Shown here piece after piece: positions 1-11,199 of a DNA stretch of 64,000 bases (position 1 is the first letter of the stretch; the number at the start of each line of letters is the position of its first letter). Origin of the DNA: Taxillus chinensis (taxonomy: Eukaryota; Streptophyta; Magnoliopsida; Santalales; Loranthaceae); contig CM042084.1 in assembly GCA_023512835.1 (NCBI GenBank), positions 15,386,403-15,450,402 of the forward strand, given 5' to 3'. The translations under genes and the position numbers were made by a program. The notes beneath the pieces were generated by a model. The model made no database searches and was not told where the DNA came from. It saw only the letters and a list, made by a program, of their open reading frames with translations.

Positions 1-163
1 AAGTACTTTAACCACAATGGATGATGTGTTTTCAATATTCCAAATTATTCTCAATCTCCTGTGAAGTGTATTATTCATGTTAAGGGAATTTGTTAGAAAA
101 TCGCCAACCAAATATTAATCTGCCAATCAAGGGTTTTCTGGAAAACTCAAACTCTAATAAAAA

Positions 164-206
164 CCCCCCAAAAAAAACAACCCCCCCCACCCCCCCAACG
201 CCCCCC
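164..206 (-). other. G-run cluster (possible G-quadruplex) in DnaJ intron 1
   Basis: On the minus strand, which is the DnaJ transcript strand, four runs of six to eight G lie within 43 bases (plus-strand C runs at 164-169, 181-188, 190-196 and 201-206), separated by loops of 1 to 11 bases. This meets the usual sequence rule for an intramolecular G-quadruplex in the predicted first intron. It may equally be simple homopolymer expansion. Confidence 0.5.
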
Positions 207-395
207 AAGAACAGAGTAGACGTGTATAACTGTTATTTTGTTAGATTCATATATTGAAATATAACCTATCATGCAGATCTGAGAAGTTTTCATGCACAAC
301 AGGAAACATCTGAAATGCCACTTAACATTTTTTTATGGAGACATAAGAATCAGAGGGTAGGAGCCACGTACCCAAAGCAATCAACACCAGGCCAC

Positions 396-781
396 GAAAT
401 CTTCACCTTCTTTTTGCAACCCGTGTACAGCTCCTCGAGGCTACACCCCAGCTTGTTTTCCACGGCCGCCGCCTTACGTTTATTGCTCCCGCCAGCCTTC
501 GGAGGAGGAGGAGAACAAGGAGGGTCGGATTTAGGAAACCCAGAAATTTCTTCGGGCAGCGACAGATCGTAGGTTCGCCGCTTCTGCGGATCGCTAAGAA
601 CGTTGTAAGCCTCGGAAACCTGCTTGAACCTGGCCTCCGCTGCGGCCAAGGATTTCTGGGAGGCCCGATTCTTGTCGGGATGCCATCTCATGGCCATGAC
701 CTTGAAGGCCTTCCTCAACTCCTCTGCCGCGACATTTCTATTGACGTTCAGGACGGCGTAGTGATCGTCGACAGCCACCAT
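396..781 (-). CDS. Type II DnaJ/HSP40 co-chaperone, first coding exon (gene continues left of window)
   Basis: J-domain proteins stimulate the ATPase of Hsp70 and pass client proteins to it, usually in the cytosol or nucleus. The exon encodes a J domain at about residues 6-72, with the invariant HPD in RWHPDKN and the helix IV region ending near RRTYDL. A short linker rich in Pro, Gly and Lys follows, then NKLGCSLEELYTGCKKKVKIS, which is the start of the C-terminal substrate-binding domain of DNAJB-type proteins. The frame reads on for 15 unrelated residues to a stop at 350-352. I therefore place a phase-2 donor (ATTTC|GTGGCC) at 396/395, by analogy with the KKxKISR continuation in homologues. 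The Gly/Phe linker is much shorter than in canonical DNAJB1/4. The ATG at 779-781 is the only start ahead of the J domain. A TATA box lies about 100 bases upstream. The family call is strong; the exact splice site is inferred. Confidence 0.85.
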
Positions 782-879
782 CGCTGGCTGTAATTTTTCT
801 CTTCTGTCCTGCGCAGCAAAAGTATGGGAGATTTACGCGTGAGGTTGGAGTTTAAAGCGTGGAAGGAGGAAGAGTCGCA

Positions 880-885
880 TTTATA
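880..885 (-). promoter_or_regulatory. TATA box of the DnaJ gene
   Basis: The minus strand reads CTTATAAATGC here, about 100 bases before the DnaJ ATG. The leader between them has no further ATG upstream of the start codon in the same frame. Position and sequence fit a plant core promoter; there is no experimental support. Confidence 0.55.
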
Positions 886-959
886 AGATGAAATTTTAGG
901 CGGGAACGATTTGTGAGACCCGCGAAACGCAAAATGCACGACGTTTCATTTCCGCGCCC

Positions 960-1522
960 TTATTTATGATTTATCGTCTTTGAAGGAAATCCACGCACCA
1001 AATTTATTAGTACACCCAACCACTTAAACGCAGGAACGTTAAACGGGCTGGCCGGTCAGATATTTTTACCGAGCCTAAATGGGCTCAATTCGTTTACGCT
1101 CAGGCCCGGGCCGGCCTATCCATTTAACACTCTTACTTAAATAATTAGATTGTTTTTTATAAAAATATATATATTTAAAAACAAACTAAATTTTTAAATA
1201 ATATTAATATATTTCAAAATTATTTAAACATAAAAATAATATTTGAATACTATTTAAAGATAAATTTGATATTCAAAAATTTTTTTTGAATAAATATAAA
1301 TATAAAATTTGAATAATATTTTTGTAATATTTTATTTATGCTCTAAGCTTATTATTCAAATAGCATTAAAACTGATAAGTATATATTTAGCATTTTGGGA
1401 CTGTAAGAGTATCGTTTTTCTATCCTAATATAATGAGCTAATTGTATATTTTTGTTTCAATCATCTCCTTAAATTAATACTCTATAAATTAGGTAACACC
1501 CTAAAGTGCTCCCTATATATAA
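960..1522. other. AT-rich spacer upstream of the DnaJ gene
   Basis: Apart from a short GC-richer stretch near 1040-1120, this is poly-A/T-rich sequence with stops in all frames. I see no coding region, RNA gene or transposon end in it. Confidence 0.6.
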
Positions 1523-2969
1523 TGAGACATAGTCACTCCATAGTTTATTTTTATTAATATTTTAATACAATAAAACATTAATTAGTTACAAAAAAAAAAA
1601 TTTTAATTTAAATGTTTTTAAAATATACTAAAATATTGTGTAATTAACTAAAATAGAAAATATAGTTGGGATAGATCATTGAAAATAACTAGTTAAAATA
1701 GCTTTAGATAATATGATTAAAAACACTTTACGTATCATTTCCCTTGCTTTAATATGATATCAATAGGAAATTTTTCTTTTAATGATAATACTAAAGAAGG
1801 AAGAATGTGATATAGTAATGTGTCACATGGACTCACTTAATGGTTATATATACAATGAAATACTCAAAAGTATTGTATTATGTAATATTTTCTATTTAAA
1901 TTAAATTTTAATTATCCATATTCTATCTTTATTTAATTATAACATACGACTATTAAAATGTTCAAATCAAAAATATTACATATTGCATGAGATATGAATC
2001 TCACACAACACACTATCATTTTAAGAAAAGAAAATTTAAGCCCGTTTTATTATTTACCAACCTCAATCTTGGACCTGGCTAGATGTGGGCACTCACACCA
2101 ATAGGGTGCGCCTATTCAAATATTGTTTTTAATGGGCACGGGACCTAACTAATTAATATATTAAGTTGGGGTATTTTCAATGAGTATTTATTTTTTATTT
2201 TTATGTGAATTCCATAAGATTAGAACCCGATAAGTGACTTCGTATGCCCAATAGATCATTGACCAATACCCAAAAGAATCTACATTGCAGGTTCCTTACT
2301 CCCAAAATAATGGGTAACTCAAATGGGTAACCCAAAACATGAGTACTCATGTTTTCAAATTTATGTTTTGGTTTGACCATTTGAATTCTTATTATAATTG
2401 AAATTTGAAATTTTATTTTGAAAATATGTTATGTTTTATATAATAATATATGATTTCAAAGTGAATCCCAAATCAACATTAAAAATAGAATATAGTAGGC
2501 AAAGATAATAAAGCAAGTGAAATATAAAATAAAAATAAAAATAAATTAAATTTAGAATTGAGAATAAAAGATCTAAAACTTCTTTCTACGGACTACTTTA
2601 TTTAAAATAAATTTCAAATAAAGTATCACTTTGTTCGTAAAAATAAATATATCAAATACATATTATCATATGAAATCTGGTTTTGAAAATAAAATTGCGT
2701 TTTGAAATCAACCTAATGCCTTAAGTTTCACGCCTTAGATAAGAGAATCAATTGCATTCGTGTAAAAGTATCATAAGCCTCTAACTATTGATGGCAACGG
2801 GTCGGGTAGGGCCCAAGTACATGTGTCTGACCCGAAAATATTATTTTGACCCGAATTCGACCCGACTCATGGGTTTGGGAAATTCGAAGCGGGTCAGTTG
2901 GGACGGGGCAACATTTTATCTATTAAACTTATTTAAAATCTTTGGGTTAATGCGGGTCGAGCAAGACTA
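1523..2969 (+). repeat. Left copy of a ~1.45-kb dispersed duplication
   Basis: From GAGACATAGTCACTCC onward this stretch runs base for base, with scattered substitutions and a few small indels, parallel to 42038-43499. The shared part includes the WGGGTAACTC motifs near 2310 and a GGGTCGGGT-rich MITE starting at 2786. The match stops only because an N gap begins at 2970, so the true right end of this copy is unknown. Sequence after the gap does not match the flank of the other copy. No gene is recognisable inside. The two copies are clearly diverged, so this is not a simple assembly duplicate. Confidence 0.85.
2786..2969. mobile_element. hAT-type MITE, left part (cut by gap)
   Basis: It begins TATTGATGGCAACGGGTCGG directly after CCTCTAAC, the equivalent of the 8-bp target duplication seen around the complete copy at 43316-43579. 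The right end is lost in the N gap. Confidence 0.65.
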
Positions 2970-3469
2970 NNNNNNNNNNNNNNNNNNNNNNNNNNNNNNN
3001 NNNNNNNNNNNNNNNNNNNNNNNNNNNNNNNNNNNNNNNNNNNNNNNNNNNNNNNNNNNNNNNNNNNNNNNNNNNNNNNNNNNNNNNNNNNNNNNNNNNN
3101 NNNNNNNNNNNNNNNNNNNNNNNNNNNNNNNNNNNNNNNNNNNNNNNNNNNNNNNNNNNNNNNNNNNNNNNNNNNNNNNNNNNNNNNNNNNNNNNNNNNN
3201 NNNNNNNNNNNNNNNNNNNNNNNNNNNNNNNNNNNNNNNNNNNNNNNNNNNNNNNNNNNNNNNNNNNNNNNNNNNNNNNNNNNNNNNNNNNNNNNNNNNN
3301 NNNNNNNNNNNNNNNNNNNNNNNNNNNNNNNNNNNNNNNNNNNNNNNNNNNNNNNNNNNNNNNNNNNNNNNNNNNNNNNNNNNNNNNNNNNNNNNNNNNN
3401 NNNNNNNNNNNNNNNNNNNNNNNNNNNNNNNNNNNNNNNNNNNNNNNNNNNNNNNNNNNNNNNNNNNNN
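2970..3469. other. Assembly gap of exactly 500 N
   Basis: Five hundred N. The second gap in the window is also exactly 500 N, so the length is a placeholder and not a measurement. Confidence 0.98.
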
Positions 3470-3518
3470 TTGTGTGTCGGTGTAGTTACTACGTCGATGA
3501 GGTCGACTTTAGGGATGG

Positions 3519-5560
3519 CCTAATTTAAATTAGAACATTTTTTGCAACGAATATTATTGAAAAGAATGATATGTAAGGATCCGATAGCGTAAGGGTGATA
3601 GAATTGGAAGTAATCCCTTAGAATAGGGAGAGCGATGGATCGGGTCGGACTTGGTTACAGCACAACCTGAATTCAACCCAAAAATATATATCTCGAACGC
3701 GACCCGCTCAGGTGATTTGGATAGTTTGGGGTGGGTCCGGTCATGTCGGGTCATCAATTTTTACAATAAATTTCTTTAAAAACCTCGGGTTGAGAGGGAG
3801 GGATTGGGCAAGACTCGGGCCCGACTCGTTGGCTTGTCTCGGGGTGGGTTAAATCGGGTCGGGGCGGGTCAGATTGATTTTGTCATCTTACCTTAAAGCA
3901 CTAATGGGAGATTCTCTATAGAAGTTTATTTCCTTTTCATATAATTTTTTTTTCTTTTCTCTCTTATTTACATTTCTCATAATATTTACTTTTATTTCAT
4001 ATCAAATTATAAAAAATTTATTATTAAATATAAAATAGTATATAAAATATTATTTTAATGATATAAAGCGTTATTTAAGGAATCCATTGTAGCGTATATT
4101 AGTATAGGAAAGCAAAAGTAACTTAAATATATAAAATTAGGATAAATGGTTAGGAAACTCGTGTTAATCCTACATTGACTTTGTTGGTTGGTTTTCCAGT
4201 GGATGATGATTATCGTTATTCTCAATTAATGACTTGTTAAAGTTTGTTTATTGGTAGCGTAGGTAGGGGTGATATACAGATTACATATTGTGTAAGAACG
4301 ATTATTACGGTGGGGTGGAAGTAAGATTTTTTCTTTTTAAAATATCAAAATGTCCTAATTTAAATTAAAACATTTTTTGCAACGTATATTATTGAAAAGA
4401 ATTATATGTAATGATCCGATAGTGTAGGGGTGATAGAATTGGAAATAATCTCTCCGAGAACTAGGAGCAAATTTCCTACAAAAGTCTGTTTACTTTTATT
4501 TAGGAAAAAAAATTAAAAAGTTATAAAATCATTCCCACAGCAGAAATTTATATTTAACTTTCTTCATGGTGTTTGTATCGTATTTCCGAGTGTATTAAAA
4601 AGTACTATTCACTTCCTATAATTATTAAATTTATATATAAAATTTTTCTCTTGCCTCTTCTCTTTATGGTTCTCATAATATTCACTTTTGTTTTATATTA
4701 AATTATAAAAAATTTATTATCAAATAAAAATAATAATATAAAAAATTATTTTAATGATATATAGAGTGATTTAAAGAATCTATTTGTGGTGTATATTTGT
4801 ATAGAAAAATAAAATGTAGTTTAAATTTGTAAAATTATGATAGATGGTTGGAAATTGTTGTTAATACTACATTGACCTTGTCGGTTGGTTGGCTTTCTAG
4901 TAGAGGATTATTATCATTATTCTCAATTAATGACTTGCTAAAAGTTTGTTTGACATGTAAGGATTGGCAGCGTAGGTAGGGGTGATATGTAAAGATTACA
5001 TATTATTTAAAAATGATTAGTACAGGCGGGGTAGAAGTTAGATTGTTTTCTTTCAAAATATCAAAATGTCCTAATTTAAATTAGAAATTTTTTTTGCAAT
5101 GAATATTATTGAAAAAAAATGTATGTAAGGATTCGGTAGTGTAGGGGTGATAGAATTGGAAATAATCTATTAGAGAACTAGGAGCAAAATTCTTATATAA
5201 GCCTGTTTTTTTATTTAGAGAAAAAAGTAAAAAAAATCATAAAATCATTTTAACAGAAGTTTTATACTTAATTTTATTTATGAGATTTGTACAGTGTTTT
5301 TGATATATTGAAAAATATTATTTACTCCATATAATTATTAAATTATATATAAAAAATTTATTTTGCTTCTCTCTTTCATGTTTTGTATAACTTTATTTTT
5401 TCCATATTAAATAAAAAATATTATTAAATAAAAGAGTAATATAAAATATTATTTTTATTATATAAAGAGTTATTAATGGAAATTATTGTGATATATATTT
5501 ATATAAAAAATAAAAAATAATTTAAATTTGGAAAATTTAGAAGAAATTATAATGGCGGTT
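3519..5560 (+). repeat. Threefold direct tandem repeat of ~0.7 kb
   Basis: Three copies start at about 3519, 4354 and 5070 with the same opening, CTAATTTAAATTAGAAC, followed by TTTTTTGCAACGAATATTATTG and GGGGTGATAGAATTGGAA. Copies 1 and 2 share their ends, including TTCTCAATTAATGACTTG and GGTAGGGGTGATAT. Copy 1 carries a MITE of about 260 bases and lacks part of the middle; copy 3 is more diverged and stops near 5560. No protein is encoded. The array may come from unequal crossing over or from repeated insertion of one non-autonomous element. Confidence 0.8.
3632..3895. mobile_element. MITE related to 43316-43579, inside tandem copy 1
   Basis: It opens CGATGGATCGGGTCGG and closes GGGCGGGTCAGATTGATTTTGTCATC. 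The inner block GGCAAGACTCGGGCCCGACTCG matches the same position in the complete MITE at 43316. The ends are too worn to define the target duplication. Confidence 0.55.
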
Positions 5561-5613
5561 ATGGTATTCATTCGCGTCGATCGATGCCAACGGGACGTGG
5601 GGCCTAGATTACA

Positions 5614-6158
5614 GAGCTACTAGTAGGGGTAAGCATCGGTCGGTTCGGTCGGTTTGTATATAATTTTTAAACCAAACCAACGACTTTTGGTTTGAAAAAA
5701 ATCCAAATCAAAACTAACCAATAAATGTTAAAAACCATCGGTCTTGGTTCAGTTCGGTTTATCGGTTTGAATTAATTTTTAAATTTTAACATCAAATAAA
5801 AAATACATTCATGTTAATTCTTAAATATCATCACTAATCGGCCAAGTTTACGACTCTACGAGTAGATCCGACAAAGAAAAATGGAAATTGTGAAGTAGGA
5901 ATGTCAACCTTTGTCCTTTTTATTTTGAGAAAGCACAAAACTAAGGGATGCGTGAGAATTGGAAAGCGAAAAGTGCCAACATGCCGAAATGGTAACGTCT
6001 GTTCAGTCGGTTCGGTTAACCAAACCCCCAAAATCGTGAACCGAACCAATATCATTGGTTTTCCAAAAATAAAAACCAAATAAACCAATATAATTTTAAA
6101 ATTCAATTTTTTTCTGTCCAAATGATTTAGTTCAGTTCTTGATCACCCCGAGCTACTA
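5614..6158. mobile_element. MITE (CGGTTCGGT type) with 9-bp target duplication
   Basis: GAGCTACTA occurs at 5614-5622 and again at 6150-6158. Between them lies an element of about 527 bases that begins GTAGGGGTAAGCATCGG and ends CAGTTCTTGATCACCCC. The ends are imperfect inverted repeats, and GGTCGGTTCGGT and its complement AACCGAACC recur inside. Non-coding. A 9-bp duplication fits a Mutator-like source; if one base belongs to the element, an 8-bp hAT duplication is also possible. Confidence 0.75.
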
Positions 6159-6207
6159 AAGTTAGATTTGATTTTATTATTATTTGTTTTTCACAGCGTC
6201 CTCCTTT

Positions 6208-6343
6208 TATAAAATAAATAAAGCTTTGGTCCGTCGAACCCTAGTTTCTAATTTCCTTCTCCTCCCACTCCCACGTCCCCTCAAGCCTTCCTACTCGATC
6301 GCCTCGCCAGTGCATAGTGGGGTTCGAAGCAGGAACAATTCAG
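6208..6343 (+). promoter_or_regulatory. Promoter and non-coding leader exon of the CK1 pseudogene
   Basis: A TATA box (TATAAAA, 6208-6214) is followed by CGAACCCTAGTTTC, a telo-box-like motif common near plant transcription starts. A pyrimidine-rich leader then ends at 6343 in a strong donor (TTCAG|GTACGC). The next recognisable sequence downstream is casein kinase 1-like coding sequence in the same direction. This looks like a retained 5' end of the ancestral gene. Confidence 0.5.
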
Positions 6344-6661
6344 GTACGCCCTACTCGATCTATTGGTTTTTTTTTTTATCAAATTGGGGTTTTGAAGACT
6401 ACTGTTGTTAGTTATGTTCTATAATTAACAGACGGATCTAAATTTGTGAAAATTTGTGCTTGAATGTTTCTTTCTGCTTCCCATTGATTATAAACAACCT
6501 AATAAAAAAACAGGAGCGATTGACAGAACGGATCCTTTTCTTTTCTTTTCTTTTCCTTCTCTCGTTGCATATATCAAACACTGACATTTGTAAAACCCAC
6601 AGTTTTAAACAGCTTCTAAAATTCAGTAGGCTGATGCTGTCTTCATTCCAATTGTAATCAG

Positions 6662-8475
6662 GAAAATCAGAATACAGACCATCCCACATGCCTTCATGAA
6701 TCAGAATTGTACAGAGTCCTGCAGGGAGGAAGTAATCAACGTTCTACTTCACTGGCCTGTGATTCTGTATCACTTCATATGTGTAGGTGTAATGTGTGAC
6801 GATATTGGAATTTGGCAGCTGGAATTCCTCGAATGAGATGGTCTGGAAAAGTGGGGAATGAAAATGTTCTTGGAGAAAGCCTTGAGGATTTGTTTGAGGT
6901 CTGCAATAAGAAGTTTTCTCTGAAGTCTGTCCTCATGCTTGCTGATCAGATGGTACGTTTTGCCTCAATTAAAGGTCATCTTTCCATGATTAATTATAAA
7001 AAAAACATATATAGTGTAATTTTGAAGCTTCTTTCAGATTGAACGTGTCTCGAGTTTCTTCACTCTAATTCATACGTACATCAAGATATCAAGCCAAGCA
7101 ATTTTATTATGGGCCAAAGGAGGAACACAGCCAATCAGCAGGTCTTGTTCATCCTCATGTCCAATTTTATTTCGCCTACATATCCAAAACAAAACTTTTG
7201 TTTTCATTTAGAAACGTGTTCTTACACTTGAATTTAGGTTTACTTGATCAACTTTGGCCTTGCAAAGAAGTATAGAAATTTGTACACTCATTCACACATT
7301 CCCTACAGGTGCTCGGACAGTTTTTTTTTTTGACCCGGCTTCGGTGAACTTGTATTTTGGTTTATTATCTTGTGCCTTGGGCTTGACATGGTATTAGAAA
7401 CTGCAGAGAGAAAAGGAGATTCATTGGAACTTTAAGATATGCAAGCAGAAATGCCCATCTTGGAATAGAACAAAGCCGGAGAGATGATTTGGAGTCTATT
7501 GGATATTGCCTGATATACTTCTTAAGAGGAAGGTAGTTTTGGATTCCATTTATTAGATCAGTTCTTTATTTTTATTTTTTTATGAACTTCACACAAATTA
7601 TATATATATTGGTTTTTAGTCTTCCTTGGCAGGGTTTGAGTGCAGCAAGTGAGGCAGAGGAAAAGAAACTAGTTCACCAAAAAATGCTTTCTATTTCTGC
7701 TGAGGTAGTAGCACTTCCATACATAACTTTTGGATATATGCCTCCCACTTTGTCTGTCTTCGACTTAAAAATAGTTATTTGGGTATGGTTGTTCAAGCCT
7801 TATGCAGTGGGTACCCTAAAGAATTTGCAATGTACTTCAATTACTGTAGTTGTTTGCGGTTTGAAGACACGCCCAATTATGGCCGCTTGAGGAAATGGTT
7901 TCGCGATGCTTTCGCGCGTCAAGGTTCCCATTCCTTATCTCTTGCTTTTTGCCACGTGAGTTCCCTTTCTTTAGCAGTGGAAAAGGCGTCCGTCCAACAT
8001 GGAAGTTGTTTGTTGGTGTAGGATTTATGTTGGATTATGTGTTTGATTGGAACATTTTGAGGAACCAGAGGTTGCCCGGGCCTACTCGTCCCATTGTAAG
8101 CCACGAAACTCGTGATGACCACAATGGTAAGATAGACCTTGTTCTCTTTAGAAGGCCTCTGTAGCTGCAACAGGCACTTCACGACTTGCCTCGCGACGAG
8201 TATGTGAGGTGGTTGGGTTCATTCACTCTGAGGATTGCTCGCCCTACCCAACAACAGCCACCGGTGCTCCTTCAAAAGAAAAAGAAAGTTCATGTAAAGT
8301 GTCATGCATATATTGAGTTTCCCGTTCCATTGCCTCCCGTTTCCATTATATTTAGTTACGGTTATATGCTGCTGTATGTCTTGTTGTAGGCTTCAAGTAG
8401 TGTTCGTAGAACAAAGTCCACGAATGCTCTTGCCGAGTTAATGCAATCCTGCGGAATCGACTTGATCAGCTGAGC
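6662..8475 (+). pseudogene. Casein kinase 1-like protein kinase pseudogene
   Basis: CK1 enzymes are Ser/Thr kinases. Successive pieces with good splice borders follow the CK1 domain in order: 6662-6731 (HESELYRVLQGG), 6819-6952 ([24 protein letters not shown]), 7038-7141 (EFLHSNSYVHQDIKPSNF), 7238-7308 ([14 protein letters not shown]), 7407-7532 ([16 protein letters not shown]), 7620-7704 (SLPWQGL), about 7770-7923 ([15 protein letters not shown]) and 8022-8126 (LDYVFDWNILRNQ). A degenerate tail reaches about 8475. Damage: no exon for the Gly-rich loop or the VAIK lysine; the VIDLLGP segment is missing in 6819-6952; a frameshift early in 7038-7141; HRD reads HQD and DFG reads NFG, which removes the Mg-binding Asp. 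It cannot encode an active kinase. Splice sites are surprisingly well kept, so a processed non-coding transcript is possible. Confidence 0.88.
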
Positions 8476-10315
8476 GGCTCAAAAACATTGATTAACGAGA
8501 ACACCTCAAGTGCTGATTTAGAGAATTTAAGTTGTATATATCATCCCCCATGGTTATTGATTTGTTTTATTGGTTTTTTTTTTAAGTCAGTTGTTTTTAT
8601 TGAAATATAAATATATATATACCTTATAATAATAATTATTATTTTTAAATAAATATATATTCATTATACAACACATGTTTAGCTGGTCTTGGCCTTCTTA
8701 TATTTAAAAGACGTTTTGAGTTGGAATTTTTTTTGTTAGCTCTAAGTTTTTTCTATAATTTGTGGGGCAAAATTTGTCGGCCCTATGGCCCCTATCCTCA
8801 GTACGCCAAATAATTAAAAAAAATCGGGTGAATCCTGCAAAAATCGGACAGATTGCCGTCTCATCTATTTCAAAATTTGCAAACCCCGTTCGCAAACCGA
8901 AACCGTGTCCGTGTGTCAAGAGCGGTTCGCCGTACGCCGTACGCCGTACGCGGATTCTATTTACGTCTCGTGTAATTGTGAAAATACTTAGCATATCCTC
9001 CCCACTCCCGAGTGATAAACAAAGAAATAAAAACATTTCATGTCATGGGAACATAACCTTTCCTAAAGCCGAATATGTTAGAATTTATTTTAATTCTGCC
9101 ACAATGATTGATTAAGTTTTTAAGGAATAAGTAATAAAAGTGTAGTATTTGTTTATTTCATAGAATTCATGATGAAATATAATATAGTATAATATTTTAA
9201 ATATTATATCATTTTAACTGCTAAACACTACATTCTTATTGTATTGTTATTTTTTGTGTTTTCTTATATATTCATTGCAAGGACTTAACACTCATTTTAT
9301 AAAGCAAACACTATAAACAAATTAATTAGAGTTGTGCGCTATTATAATTAGTCTTCAAGAATAATTACATTGGAAAGAATTACTGTAAGTATTGGAGACA
9401 TATTGAAATTAGCTTTCAAGTAAGAAATTATCAAAATATACGGCTATGCATGCTTTGAAAACAGGCTGACAACTCATGATGGTTTGAAAAGAAAGAAAAT
9501 AAAGTGTGAAATGAATGCATGGACGATGGTTTTATATGCACATGATAGTTGGCGTAAATATTTTACCAAAATATTAGTTCTCAAATGTGTAGAGAACTAG
9601 AGAGAGAGATGTAGAGAATTGGTGTATTTGGGGATTAAAATTGTGAATGTGTAAATACAATATTATTTTTCTCGCATAATAAAAATAATAAAATTATTAT
9701 AATAGCTCTATGGATATAAAAAATTTATCGAATCACGTTAAATTTTCAGTGTCAATTTTATTTTTTTTTATTTTTATATTTTTCTTCCAACAGTAAGAAG
9801 AAAAAATATATGGTGTTGGTTTTGAATCATGTATTGTTCTTTCTAAATTGTATGGTTTTCTTTTCCCAAATCCTTTATGAAGGGTGACTTTTCTTGACCT
9901 TGAAAGGGATGGCAATTATGGAGGTTTATATGATATCAAAAACCCGGATTTTATTCTTCTTCCTTAAATGCAATTAATTATGGTGTTGTATTTAATTTAT
10001 GCATGGTGGATGTAGGCCTCCTTTAGACCTTGAATGTAAGTAAAAATTAGATTTGTATTTGTCTTAAAGCTGATGGACCGGACAGATCGATGCTATAATT
10101 TATTGCAGCAATTTTATATGGCCGCCGAATCCTTTGAAAACGCTTGTCCGTGACTCCGTGGGAACAAGATAATGAAGTGTATGAAGTTGCTTTGAGGGCA
10201 TTTTTGTACTCGCCATTTATTGAGTATTATTCCATATGCCTCACAATTGTATATATCCTTTTTCTTGAGGGAAAAATGTGTTTTAGATTCTAGGTATTAC
10301 ATTGTCAACCAGATC
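8476..10315. other. Intergenic AT-rich stretch
   Basis: Overlapping reading frames on both strands at 8704-9115 show no family features. A short tandem run of CGCCGTA lies at about 8928-8952. Otherwise there are only A/T-rich low-complexity segments and no recognisable gene or element. Confidence 0.5.
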
Positions 10316-10610
10316 AAGTCAATTGTCTTCTCAAAGTTGATGGGAAAAAAAATAATATTTTGGTTAGTGTGTATTTTTTTTTTTTGTAAAATGAATTCTG
10401 AGATTGTAAGCCAGATTTATTATAGTTGAAAATAATTGGCTCATGATTTTATCCCTTTATTTTAATCCCATCAAAAATGAAGTTTGTTGCAATTGTCTTC
10501 TCAAAGTTTTGTTTATTATATTCCATTGCTTTAAAGAATTTTGTAAGATCATTTAAGGAAACTCATCCATGTGAAGCATAGAACTTTGTCGATCGTTACT
10601 TTAGAATCGT
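10316..10610 (+). repeat. Outer copy of a repeat also found inside the copia element
   Basis: AATTGTCTTCTCAAAGTTGAT, then GTAAAATGAATTCTGAGATTG, TTATTATAGTTGAAA and AACTTTGTCGATCGTTACTT occur here in the same order and orientation as at 11749-11960. The outer copy has an extra internal piece around 10475-10560, with another CAATTGTCTTCTCAAAG at about 10491. Non-coding. Confidence 0.75.
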
Positions 10611-10940
10611 ACGGTTTTGCAGCGACTTTGAAACCAACTGGCGATTATGTTACAGTAAAATTATATTATTATATTTTTGTAATTAAGTTCAAGTTACCTA
10701 ACAATGCTGGCAAGCAAATCTCAGTGTTACTGCTTTACCATGCTAAATTTAAAAATTATGGGGTTACTTGTTCTGCATGGTATTATGATGTTGTGATTAC
10801 ATAAAATGGACGAAATTAAGATGGAAGTAACGAGTTAGAACCTAATTGGTTTTCATTTTATTCAGACATGTAAATGGATTGGATTTGCAATCTATACAAC
10901 TGGTTACTAATTCTCTATGCAAATTCAAATTTTTGAATCG

Positions 10941-11102
10941 TGTAAAATTGAGAGTCCAATTTATTTTCTGTGTTATTACATCAACTATGTATATATACAT
11001 AATACATGTAAGAGACACGGTTTACAATCAATTAATTTACGTGATATGCCCTTTGCCAAAGAATGTGTCCCAGACACGGTTTATAGCACGATTGGCGCAA
11101 TA
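10941..11102 (-). repeat. 3' LTR of the copia element
   Basis: This 162-base copy begins TGTAAAATTGAGAGTCC in plus orientation and ends GATTGGCGCAATA. It is shorter than the other LTR, which has an internal duplication of the TTGCCAAAGATAGAAT stretch. Confidence 0.88.
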
Positions 11103-11199
11103 CTCCTCAAGTTAGAGCATGAAGTTAGCGAATGCCCAACTTGCGAATGAGAAAATCAAATTGACGGTGAGAGAGACCCTTAGTCAAGACATCAGCCAA

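Noticed and set aside
2788..3528. Long open frame spanning the first gap
   Set aside because: Most of it is N. The real bases on either side belong to a MITE and to unrelated sequence.
8704..9115. Overlapping frames on both strands
   Set aside because: No family motifs, no start context or splice support, and the frames shadow each other in a local GC-richer patch.
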